A DNA stretch of 46,505 bases from Minisyncoccota bacterium (GTDB lineage Bacteria; Patescibacteriota; Minisyncoccia; Phycocordibacterales; UBA918), in the NCBI GenBank assembly GCA_021129515.1, contig JAJOLD010000001.1:1-46505 (forward strand), in the 5' to 3' direction. The notes under the pieces are model-generated. The model did not search any database and was not told where the DNA came from. It saw nothing but the letters and a program-made list of their open reading frames with translations. Shown in pieces: positions 18,020 through 28,400 of this stretch (the first letter of the stretch is position 1; each line of letters begins with the position of its first letter). The translations under genes were made by a program, and so were the position numbers.

Positions 18020-18215
18020 TAGTTCCCGATTTGCGGTATTCATAGCAAATCGCTGGAACTCGAAGTCTGAAGTATTGCTAAAGACGATGGTCTTGCGTTA
18101 GTTCTGGATTTTGCCCTTACCTAGGCAAAATCCCTAGAACTCGCGGTCGGCATTATCGCTACAGGTGATGGTACTATGTTAGCTCCCGATTTGCGGTTTT
18201 CTTACAGAAACTGTC
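18020..18215. repeat. Diverged tandem hairpin repeat (two full units of 79 and 81 nt plus a partial third)
   Basis: Unit 1 TAGTTCCCGATTTGC-ggtattcata-GCAAATCGctGGAACTCG (from 18020); unit 2 TAGTTCtgGATTTTGC-ccttacctag-GCAAAATCcctaGAACTCG (from 18099); partial unit 3 TAGCTCCCGATTTGCGG (from 18180). Confidence 0.8.
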
Positions 18216-18263
18216 TATATACTGGGGTTTTGAGGCTGGTTCTAAGGTTTCCATATACATAAC

Positions 18264-20126
18264 ATGGGAACAGCCGAAAAAACCTGTCGATTGGCTACGG
18301 TACAATACAGATATACCATGGTACATACGTGGGGTCGTATATGTATGCAGTTTATAGGTGCGGTGCTGAGTATCGTCGTGCTTTTTTGTATTGTTGCTCA
18401 TGTTGCTGGTGCTGCGGATATCAGGAACTATAGTGATACGCTGACTGACTCTGCACCAAGTGAATACTCAAACCATACGCTCAGATTTATTACCAAAGTA
18501 CCTATTCCGACCGGTGGCTATATTCGCTTCAGGCCGAGCCCTGGAGACTTTACCATTCCTACTACTAATTTTGGACTACGCAATGTTGCGCTCTATGTTG
18601 GTGATGTTCTGCGCAACACGGGTACTACCACGAGCACTTCTACCGACGGGGTAAGTATTACAACCGGCACCAATGGTGCAATTGAAATCACACTCAACAC
18701 ACTCACTGGTATTGCAGCGGATGCTGAGATTCTGCTACGTATTGGCTCGTCTACCGTACATGCCACCTCAAGTGATTTAGGTATCTTGAATCCGTCCTCA
18801 ATTGGTACCTATCCAATACATATTGAAACGGGTGGTGGCACTACCAGTGAAAGTGTTCGAGCCTTGGTGGCAATTGTGCATAACGTACAAGTGCCAAATG
18901 TCGATACTACTGAAACGGTACCGCCGCATCGGTTTAATGGTGCGCCATCGGGTGAGCTCTCGGGTACGTCACTCATTGTGCAGGTGTCACTGGAGACAGA
19001 TGAATTTGCGTTGTGTCGCTATTCGACGGCATCCGGCACACCATATTTTTCAATGACCAATCAATTTACAACTAATTTTGTCACGGTACACACCTTTGAC
19101 CTGGAGGTCGCTACGAGTACTGCATACGATTTATACGTTCGTTGTATTGATGACGAAGGAAACTTTAATACCGATGATTACCTCATTAGCTTCTCTATCC
19201 CTGAATATCCTGAGGGTGAACCAGGTACTGAAGGTGACAGTGATGGTGATGGGGATGCAGATCCAGGTGACGGCTCACCAGATGGCGATACCGACAGTGA
19301 TGACTCAGACACCGGTGACGGCAGTGGCTCCTCAGGTGGCGGCGGCGGGGGTGGAGATGATGGTGGAGGCTTTGAGGGTACCGAAAAGCCATACCAAAGT
19401 GGCGATGGGCGCGTCATTATAAACGGGTATGCATTCCCTGATAGCGATGTCACCATACTTGTTGATGGGACGGTTATTGAAACAGATGATGCTGATGGTA
19501 CGGGTAAGTTCTCAGTCACGGTTGATGAGATTGCACGCGGTGTCTATACCTTTGGTGTCTATGCAGCCGATGCAAATGGCATAAAATCCTCAACATTTTC
19601 AACGACCTTTAGTGTAACGGGATCACGAGGATCAACACTTTCTAATGTAAACGTCATGCCGTCAGTGCAGGTGACACCTGACCCTGTGGACCCTGGTGCA
19701 ACAGTGCAATTTTCTGGATACGCAATTCCGAACGCAACCATCACTATTGAAAATCAAAGCGACAAGTCGAGTGTCACCCTGAAAACATTTACCACAACTT
19801 CTGATGGAGATGGTGCTTGGTCATATGACGCGAGTACTGCAGGATTTCAGACCGGTACCTACAAAGTACGTGCAAAAGCAAAACAAGAGAGTGGTGTCTC
19901 AACCGATTATGCTGATTGGACGTTCTATGGAGTCGGGGAAGAAGCAGATACACCACGTGCTTCTGACTTGAACCGTGACGGCTCGGTTAACCTCATTGAC
20001 TTCTCTATCTTGCTCTTCTGGTGGGGTACCGATGGTGGGGAGTCTAATCCACCTGCTGATATCAATGCTGACGGGAGGGTTTCTTTGACGGACTTCTCCA
20101 TTATGATCTTTAATTGGACGGGCTGA
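18264..20126 (+). CDS. Secreted surface protein with Ig-like (Big-type) repeats, Asp/Gly-rich linker and C-terminal dockerin-like domain
   Basis: Signal-like MQFIGAVLSIVVLFCIVAHVAGAAD (likely start 18318 or 18345); linker EGDSDGDGDADPGDGSPDGDTDSDDSDTGDGSGSSGGGGGGG; C-term DLNRDGSVNLIDFSILLFWWGTDGGESNPPADINADGRVSLTDFSIMIFNWTG. Confidence 0.88.
   Translation: MGTAEKTCRLATVQYRYTMVHTWGRICMQFIGAVLSIVVLFCIVAHVAGAADIRNYSDTLTDSAPSEYSNHTLRFITKVPIPTGGYIRFRPSPGDFTIPTTNFGLRNVALYVGDVLRNTGTTTSTSTDGVSITTGTNGAIEITLNTLTGIAADAEILLRIGSSTVHATSSDLGILNPSSIGTYPIHIETGGGTTSESVRALVAIVHNVQVPNVDTTETVPPHRFNGAPSGELSGTSLIVQVSLETDEFALCRYSTASGTPYFSMTNQFTTNFVTVHTFDLEVATSTAYDLYVRCIDDEGNFNTDDYLISFSIPEYPEGEPGTEGDSDGDGDADPGDGSPDGDTDSDDSDTGDGSGSSGGGGGGGDDGGGFEGTEKPYQSGDGRVIINGYAFPDSDVTILVDGTVIETDDADGTGKFSVTVDEIARGVYTFGVYAADANGIKSSTFSTTFSVTGSRGSTLSNVNVMPSVQVTPDPVDPGATVQFSGYAIPNATITIENQSDKSSVTLKTFTTTSDGDGAWSYDASTAGFQTGTYKVRAKAKQESGVSTDYADWTFYGVGEEADTPRASDLNRDGSVNLIDFSILLFWWGTDGGESNPPADINADGRVSLTDFSIMIFNWTG
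19965..20123 (+). other. Dockerin-like domain A (two Ca-binding EF-hand-like loops)
   Basis: DLNRDGSVNLIDFSIL ... DINADGRVSLTDFSIM: paired DxNxDGxVNxxD loops. Confidence 0.85.
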
Positions 20127-20287
20127 TATAAAAATTAAATAGCAAAAATAAAAAATAAAAATTACATTGCAAAAATCAAAAATAGTGGCCAGTGACTGCT
20201 TTTTGTGGTTGCTTTGTCCATGTTGATTTTACCTTTCTGTGTATAAATCGACATAATGACGACGCGGTTACAGTAAGATATTGGTAT

Positions 20288-20758
20288 ATGTCTTTTTTAC
20301 AAAGACTCAAAGGGAGGGGTGCGCGCGCGGGACAACGACTGCAATCGAGTGAAGAAGAAAGTGCCGTCGATACCATTGCACAACTCGAGGTCGATGTGTT
20401 CCAAACTACTGACCTGATTGTTGTGTATGCGCACGCTGCAGGAGCTGATCTGTCTGATATTCATGTGTCTATCGAAGGCGACGCAGACATTGTGTTAATC
20501 GAAGGTAAACGATTGCGTCCTGAGTATTTAGCGTTCCCTAAGAAGAAACCTGATGGTGCCTACTTTACTGAAGAGTGTGTCTGGGGTGAATTTTACCGAC
20601 GTATTATTTTGCCGGAAAGTGTTGATATTACGCAGGCAGAAGCAAAGGTGAAAAATGGTGTCTTAGTGCTTGTACTGCCACTCTTGAAACCCGAGGTAAA
20701 AGAAAAAGTGAATCTTCGGGTCAAAAAGGCGAAAAGCAAGCGATCAAGAAAGAAATAA
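20288..20758 (+). CDS. Hsp20/alpha-crystallin family small heat shock protein
   Basis: LEVDVFQTTDLIVVYAHAAGADLSDIHVSIEGDADIVLIEGKRL...GEFYRRIILPESVDITQAEAKVKNGVLVLVLPLLK. Confidence 0.9.
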   Translation: MSFLQRLKGRGARAGQRLQSSEEESAVDTIAQLEVDVFQTTDLIVVYAHAAGADLSDIHVSIEGDADIVLIEGKRLRPEYLAFPKKKPDGAYFTEECVWGEFYRRIILPESVDITQAEAKVKNGVLVLVLPLLKPEVKEKVNLRVKKAKSKRSRKK

Positions 20759-20772
20759 TAGTAGGAGTTTGT

Positions 20773-22302
20773 ATGCAGGTTCTTTTACAACGTAAAAAAC
20801 AAAATATATATGCCATTGTCTGTATACTCTGTGTAGCACTTCTCTTTCTCTGTGCCACACATACGGCATTTGCAGCGCAATTGCTGGTTTCACCAACAAG
20901 TGGTGCCTACTCAAATGGTCAGACATTTACCGCAACGATACAAGTGGATCCGCAAGGGAAGAGCGTTAATGTGGTGGAAGCACAACTTGCCTTTGATGCA
21001 GCGCGACTGTCGGTCGTGAATGTTAGCAAAACAGGTTCAGTCTTTTCTCTATGGACCACAGAACCAACATTTTCAAACAGTGCGGGAACCATTGATTTTG
21101 GTGGTGGTAGCCCAACACCATTTAATACTCGATCAACCATAGCAACGGTGACCTTTAGAGTCGTTGCGCCAGGAGATGCAACCGTGTCAGTGAGCAGTGC
21201 TTCTGCATTGGCGGCTGATGGACTGGGTACCGATGTCTATGCTGGTAGCGTTGACGCAACCTACGCAGTGAGCGAAACGACAACTCCAGAGCCTGAAGTA
21301 CCAGTTGCATCAACACCAGAACCAGCACCCGCAGCAGAAGAGCCGTCAGATGCAGCAATCACCTTTGGCGATCCACCACGTGCACCAGAAGCTGGCTCTT
21401 CGGTATTCCTTGATCCTGAATTATGGTATGCAACGAAAGTAGGTGCCTTTGTGTGGGAATTGCCATTTGATGTTGATGCATTGCGTCTTGATATTGCTAC
21501 TTCTTCAGATGCTGAGCCAACGACCGAGTATGATCCACCGATTGAGGACTTTACGACCAGCGATGCAGTATTGCGTGATGGGGAACAGTATCTCATCATG
21601 CAGTTCAAGAACCAGGTCGGTTGGGGTGCTGTATTGCATCGTAAATTGCGTATTGACACCATGCCTCCGGAGGCATTCGCTATCAGTGTTCGTGCTGGAA
21701 ATTCACCAACCGCATTCCCACTCCTTACCTTTGAAGCAAACGATGTCACGTCAGGTATAGAGCGATATGAAATGACCATCGCCGACAGTGAGGCAATAGA
21801 AATTACACCTGATGAAGCAAAGCTTGGGTACCTCTTAGGAGAATTGAAGGATGGTACCTATACGGTGCGCGTCACTGCGTATGACTATGCAGGGAATAGT
21901 ACTGAGTCATCGGTACCCGTACTCATTACGGCAGGATGGTTGCCACCACTTGAAACAGTTGAAGAGCGATCAGTCTGGGAATTCTTTAGTGGTAAGAACT
22001 TGGTCATCATCATTTTGCTCGGTATCATTCTATTCTTGCTTATACACATGATGCTTGAACGCAAGCGGCATACACGCAAAGAAGAGAAGTTGCGTAAAGA
22101 GACAAAAGAAATTCAAGACCAGATGGAAAAGATATTCTCAGCATTGCGTGATGAAATCTACGAACAAATCAATACCATCACTAAGCGTCCTCGATTATCT
22201 AAGAAGGAAAAGGAAGCAGTCGAGGGACTCCATCAGGCACTTGAAGTATCGGAAACCTTGATTGAAAAAGAGATTGGAGATGTAAAAGAAATATTGAAGT
22301 AA
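20773..22302 (+). CDS. Membrane-anchored cohesin-domain protein with Ig-like ectodomain and cytoplasmic coiled-coil tail
   Basis: Signal peptide; cohesin-like AAQLLVSPTSGAYSNGQTFTATIQVDPQGKSVNVVEAQLAFDAARLSVVNVSKTGSVFSLWTTEPTFSNSAGTIDFGGGSPTPFN; TM NLVIIILLGIILFLLIHMML; tail KRHTRKEEKLRKETKEIQDQMEKIFSALRDEIYEQ. Confidence 0.88.
   Translation: MQVLLQRKKQNIYAIVCILCVALLFLCATHTAFAAQLLVSPTSGAYSNGQTFTATIQVDPQGKSVNVVEAQLAFDAARLSVVNVSKTGSVFSLWTTEPTFSNSAGTIDFGGGSPTPFNTRSTIATVTFRVVAPGDATVSVSSASALAADGLGTDVYAGSVDATYAVSETTTPEPEVPVASTPEPAPAAEEPSDAAITFGDPPRAPEAGSSVFLDPELWYATKVGAFVWELPFDVDALRLDIATSSDAEPTTEYDPPIEDFTTSDAVLRDGEQYLIMQFKNQVGWGAVLHRKLRIDTMPPEAFAISVRAGNSPTAFPLLTFEANDVTSGIERYEMTIADSEAIEITPDEAKLGYLLGELKDGTYTVRVTAYDYAGNSTESSVPVLITAGWLPPLETVEERSVWEFFSGKNLVIIILLGIILFLLIHMMLERKRHTRKEEKLRKETKEIQDQMEKIFSALRDEIYEQINTITKRPRLSKKEKEAVEGLHQALEVSETLIEKEIGDVKEILK
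20878..21276 (+). other. Cohesin-like domain
   Basis: NVVEAQLAFDAARLSVVNVSKTGSVFSLWTTEPTFSNSAGTIDFGGG matches the cohesin strand pattern. Confidence 0.82.
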
Positions 22303-22326
22303 TTGAGAGGCTCCCAATCCACACCA

Positions 22327-22356
22327 TAGCGCGCCAAACCTACGTTTGGTGCGCTA
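22327..22356 (+). promoter_or_regulatory. Hairpin immediately followed by a TATAAT box, upstream of the giant ORF
   Basis: TAGCGCGCCAAAC-CTAC-GTTTGGTGCGCTA (one G-T mismatch in the arms) runs directly into TATAAT (22355-22360). Confidence 0.6.
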
Positions 22357-22410
22357 TAATTACAATTGGCGGACATTCTATCCGGATGTTTCCGTCTAAT
22401 TGTTAGTGTG

Positions 22411-25400
22411 ATGAGATTTTTCTCAAAAACAACAAGAAAAAACAACATAATACCCTTATTTACAGCGCTATATGGTACTGCGTCGGCTTTTCGTAGTGGA
22501 CGACGCAAGATATTTGCAATCTATGGGCTCTGCATGTTGTGTGGACTTGGTATGTTTGCACATGCACAACTCGGACAATCAACCGTGACCACCATTGAAA
22601 CCGTGCATGTATTCCCAGAACAGGTCACTGCAGTTGGTTGGAAAAATGTTGAGTCAGTAGTGGTGCAAAACCTGGATGAGTTTGCGTTGTATCAAGAGTT
22701 CAATAAGATTAATTCCTCCTACCCTGATTCTGATTTCTTTAAAAAAGAGATTGCCACACAAGAAAAGAATCCTGACACTGAGTCTGAATCGGCAGAAACG
22801 CCTGAGCCTGTAGCAGTACCGCAAGACATAGAAGTCGAAAAAGAAACGGAACAATCAGAGGTGGCAGCATCTACCTCTGAAGCACCTGCAGTGGTGTCCG
22901 ATGATACAGAAGTGCAAGCAACCACTACTACTGAGCAGGTTGCGGAACCAGTGGCAGCGGGTACAACAGATGCTGTTTCTGATACGGATGCAGAAGACAC
23001 AGATACTGCTGAGACACCTGCTGCAGACGATACTGCGCCTGTGGCTGATACTGATGCTCTAGAGGTTGCGGAGGACGAAGAACCTGAAGCTGAAACTGAA
23101 ACACCTGCTGCATCAGATGAGCAGGATACAGTTGATGCTCCAGTTGCCTATACACCAGTGCCGTTTACCTCTGTATTTGCAGCGCTCATTGACCCAATGC
23201 CATTTGTATCGACTGCAACAACGGTGCCATTTATTGATATAAGCCAGGAGTCTGTCGCATACATTGAAGCAGATGCGGAGGTGGTTGAAGACGTTGTGTT
23301 AGTCGATAGTACTGTCGAGACGGAGGTGCCTGTGGATGCGTCTGAAGACACTCCTGATACTTCGGTAGGGACGGTTCCTATGGCAACCACTACTTCGTCT
23401 GAAGCAGATACAATACCTACTGTTACTACAGAGACACCGCATGAGGAGGTTGTAGCAACATCAACCATACCTACTGCATCCGAACCATCAGAGGCGGCAA
23501 CCACAACGGAATCTGTTGTGGCAGATGTAGACACACCGCATGCAACAACGACTACTGCCACAGCAACTCCAGTGCATGGTTCCGTTGCAGAAGAGGTGTA
23601 TGCATCGACTACTGTGAGTTGTGATGGTGCATGTGCCTTTTCAAGTATTACGCTCTCAGGTTTTGGATTGCCAATTTTTGATGAAGAGCGTGCATTACGT
23701 GGCGCACAGCTTCGCATGTCGTTTGCAGCACAACGAAAAGAAACGAGAGATGTTATACAAAATATGCATGTGCGGTATTCATTTGATGATGGTGCTACAT
23801 GGATTCCTGGTGGTGATGTGTTCATCCAAGAGGATGCATCAAACAGTCTCAATGGTGGCTACTTCTTGTTTGCATTGCCACAGATTGCGGATCCTGCATT
23901 GCTTGATAACCTCACTGTTGAACTAGTGTACCGAGATAACCCAGCAGTGCTGACCGGGCTGTTTGTAGATGCGGTGTGGTTGGAAGTGTTTACGGTGAGT
24001 GAAACTGTTGATCCGCTCCTCTCAGTGCAGGAGCTATTGAAAGATAATGGATTTGATGCACAGCCTTTGTCAGGAGATGTATTGGTACTTGATGATGGCA
24101 CTGCGTTGCAGTTTGATACCACGGATGAAAATGAAGATGAAACACTCATTATTAAATCGAACGATTTGATATATGAGGGATTGACCAAAACAACCACATA
24201 TTTCAATGTTACCAATACGAGTAACACTAAAGACACCTTTACCCTACAAACATACTTCCCAGAAGATGTTGGTACGGTACTCGCGCTCGAAGAGTGGAAC
24301 CAAAACAAAGAAAAGGAAATTGTCGTTCCAGAATATCGACCGTATATCTATCACTGTGAAGCTGGTTGGGAGCGATCTGATGGTTCCGTCGAGAGTACTC
24401 TCGAAGATCTCTCGCGTGCACTTATTGAAGCGGTTGCGGAGACTGAAGCTGACACTGCCACCAGCACTCCGGCGTCAGATGCCGCTACGACTACTGAAGC
24501 AATAGATGTAGCGGAGTCCCTAACTGCAGCAACGACAACCGATGATGCACCAGTGCCTGCACCGTTAGATACTGACGCTGATGACATCGATGTACCGCAC
24601 TCTGCAACAACGGAGATTGAAGCACCTGTCCCAGACGCGGTGCCGTTATTGCAAGCAAATCTCTCATTAGTATCGAGCGCTACAACCACGGACGATGCTA
24701 CAGCTACAATGGACGAGGCACATCCTGCTGATGAGGAAATACCGGCATATGTCTGTCGCAACACCACCATTGTTCGACAGTGTGATGTGATTGAAGGAGA
24801 CAATACCACCTGTCGTGTCAACAATATGAAGGTTGCGACACACGAAGTGACTCGATATTACGGTGGCTGGGAAGAGTCTGCAATTACAGCGGGTGCCGTA
24901 GAAAAAGATACGGGCGTGCTGCATAAGGTGAAACAATTCTTTGGCTTTGCGGCGCGCACTAAAGCAGTGCCTGATGTATTTGAAGCGCGCTCATACTCAG
25001 AAACCACCTACACCATCGAACCTGGAGAAACAAAATACTTTAAGATGGATATCGAGTTCCCGCCACTTTCACGCGGTGAGTTCTGGGTAGAGGCAATTGG
25101 TGCACGTGAATACGGACTCCTTGACCCATTCTGGTCGAGTGAATGGAAGTATCGTTTGCCAGTGATGCTTGATAATACACTGGGTAGTGACACGCTGACT
25201 GACCATCAGGTGCGCTTTACCATTCCAAGTACGGCAACTGATTTTTGGAGCAATGTAAATGCCGATGGAAGTGATGTGCGTTTTGTACAAGAGGTTCCTG
25301 GTACGTCAGATGATACCTGGTATGACACATCATGGAATACCCGTATGGCGATTACGGTGCAAGCATCTGAAGTGGATGCGACCTTAAATAATTTCCCCGT

Positions 25401-28400
25401 GTATGTAGACCTTGCCACACTGGGTGCTGAGTTCTTTGATGCTGTGCGGAGTGATGGCGGTGATATTCGTGTCACGGCAGCTGATGGTGTCACTGAAGTG
25501 CCATATGAACTGGTCGCTATTGATACAAGTGCAGAAACTGGTGAGTTGCACTTCCAGGCATCGTCGATAGCAAGCAGTGTTGATACCGTGTTCTACATCT
25601 ATTATGACAATGAGGGTGCACTTGGATATGCGCGCACTGATACCTATGGAAGTGAGCAGGTCTGGGATAGTAATTATCTCGGTGTCTACCACTTAGTAGA
25701 AACAAGTGCTGGGGTTGCTGGTGAATTTAAGGACAGTACCAGTAATGCGCATGATGGTGTCGGAGAAAATACGCTGCCAACACCCACAACTGGCTTCATG
25801 GGTGTGGGGCAAAATATGCAGTCGGGTCATATTGACTTGGGTGCTGCATCGCGATGGACGGATATTGGTACAAACGATGAATTCAACCTGTCTGCATGGA
25901 TTAATCTTGATAATTCTTCTAGTGATTATGCGATTGTGTCACAGTGGAGTGGTGGTGGCGCAGGTGTGTTGCTCTGGGCTGATGCTGGAGGATCGGGAGA
26001 TGGATTCTGTCTCTATGGTGGCAATTATGCACCGTCTGATTGTCAGGATCAAAATGATCAATCACCTGGAACGTGGCAGCATATTGTTGCACGCTATGAC
26101 AGCATTGATTGGTCGCTGTATATCGATGGTGCCATTAGTGGGTCTGGTGCAGTATCGCAAAGCTTAACGCAGCAGCCGGTTGGTTTTTCTATCGGTTCAG
26201 TACAAGCGGATGATAATACCCACGCCTTTGATGGACGAATGGATGAGATTCGTATTTCAAGTATTGATAGGGGAGAAAACTGGCTTGAATCAGAGTATAC
26301 CAACCAAAGTGCCCCAACAACATTTTATGCTACTTCGACTCCAGATGAGCTCGTGACCACACAGTATAGTGAGCTCGATTTCTGGATCCAGCACTTTAGC
26401 ACCACCACCAACGAAGCGGACGTCTGGGTGCAGGTAGACACGCTTGCTGCGGGCGCCTCGACTACTATCTATCTCTACTATGGTAATGAAGACGCAACCA
26501 TGGGCAGCGATGCCTTTAGTCCGTTTACCTATGACACGCTTACGCCAACATATTATGTGCTTGATGATATTGCCACCGGACCAATTCAAGTCTACAGCTA
26601 TATTGATAATAACCAGGTGCGTATTGATGATGGTACCCCGGTGTCGCTTGATGCGGGTGAAATGACTTCCTTTAGTACCTATAGTGGTTCTTCAACGATT
26701 AGCGCACTTGGTCCTATCGCTGCCACTATTGATGCTGCAGCAGCAGACTCTATTACCCCGGTTGCGTTTGCCTCAACTACACAGGCAGGACCAACTAATC
26801 GTAATACCTCACAATGGTTTGTGTTGTCACCATTTGCGAGCAGCTCGGTGCAAACCTATATTGCAAATAGTGGTACGCCAGATGAGAACTTTAGTGTGGC
26901 AACTGGTACGGTTGTGACTTCAAATACCGATGCAGGAGGGGGTCAGTCCGTGATTTTGGAATCATCGGACCCAATATTGGTGTACCACCGTGAATCAGGA
27001 AGTCGCGATAGTTTTGTGCTCTATCCACCAACTACTGATGATCTCTATGGTATTGATTCAAACAGTGTGTATGTCACGGCACTTGCAGATGATCCAGATC
27101 CAACGGTGTACTGTTCAAGTGGCTCAAGTGCTACGGTCACTGGTGTTACGCGGGGAGAACGACAAAACGTTAGTACCTGTGTGGCAGCGGGAGAGGGTGT
27201 CGGTGATGCGGTTCGGTTTACTGGTGCGAGCACGCCGTTTGCGGCTATTCAGCAGGCTGACTCTGATGGTAGTGAGTCAACGACATTCTGGCCTGAGTAT
27301 GAGTTTGGTACAACATACTATATCCCTACCGACATGGCGTATGCGGCGATTGTGTGTGCACCGCGGTATGGCACGACCACCCTTGAAATACAGCCAAATG
27401 GTGGTGGGTCTGCATTAGAATCTGCAACCTGTGTGCCTGGTGCAAACATACCAGGTAAAGCGTACTTTGATAATGGACGGGGGGGTGACACCTTGGCATA
27501 TGCAGCAGGGCATATGATAGTGTCGACCAATGACGTCCCGTTCTATGTCATCTATGAGGATGATGAGGAAGACAATGATGAAACCAATATTCTGACCAAT
27601 GTCCAGGGTCGTAAATTTACAAAGACACCTATCACGGCTGCATTTGGAGCACAAGAGATAATTATTGACGCTGAGTATACCCAACATTCATTTGGGTGGT
27701 ATGAAAACACTGATGCAGAAACCGTTACTGATGCGTGGTCACTTGGTGAAGGTGCCTATGCGACCGAAGGCGTGCATATTACCGGGCAAGGCGCGGTGAA
27801 CGATGATGATGTGTTGCGACTCCGTATCAATGCATTGGCGAGTGCGGCAACAGGCACGGCAACATCATCAGCATTTAAGCTGCAATATGCGGTGTCTGAT
27901 ACCTGTGCCGTGAGTAGTACGTCGTGGCATGATGTCGGTGCAATCGGTAGTACTACCGCACACTTTACCGGGTACGATAATGCTTCAGTGTCTGATGGTG
28001 CCACACTTGCTTCTACGACACTGGCATCAAGTACGGTCTTTGCAACCTATGAAGAAGAAAACCTATCAAGTCGTAACCCGGTAGATATTAATCCAGGTGC
28101 GTATGCAGAATGGGACTGGGTCATACAAAGCGCCAATGCATCGGTAAATACAAACTACTGTTTCCGGATGGTGCGCGAAGGTGGACAGCCGTTGGTTAGC
28201 TACACAACGTATCCAGAACTCTATACTGCGGGACCACCACTTCAGGCAACGACATTGGTCTACTTTGATAATGAACATACCGCAGACCTTGATTCGGTAC
28301 TCGATTTCACTGCAGTAGATGCTGCGGGTGATGATATTAATTACCAGGTGCAGATTGATACAGACCCTTCATTCGGTAGTCCTGTTGTCGACAGAAACTC

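Noticed and set aside
18020-18215. Integron attC array or CRISPR
   Set aside because: No RYYYAAC...GTTRRRY core pairs in the correct arrangement, no integrase in the window; the units are diverged hairpins, not identical repeats with unique spacers.
20127-20287. A-rich intergenic stretch (aaaaataaaaaataaaaatt...) as an origin- or UP-element-like feature
   Set aside because: AT-rich composition alone; no repeated DnaA-box-like motif recognised.
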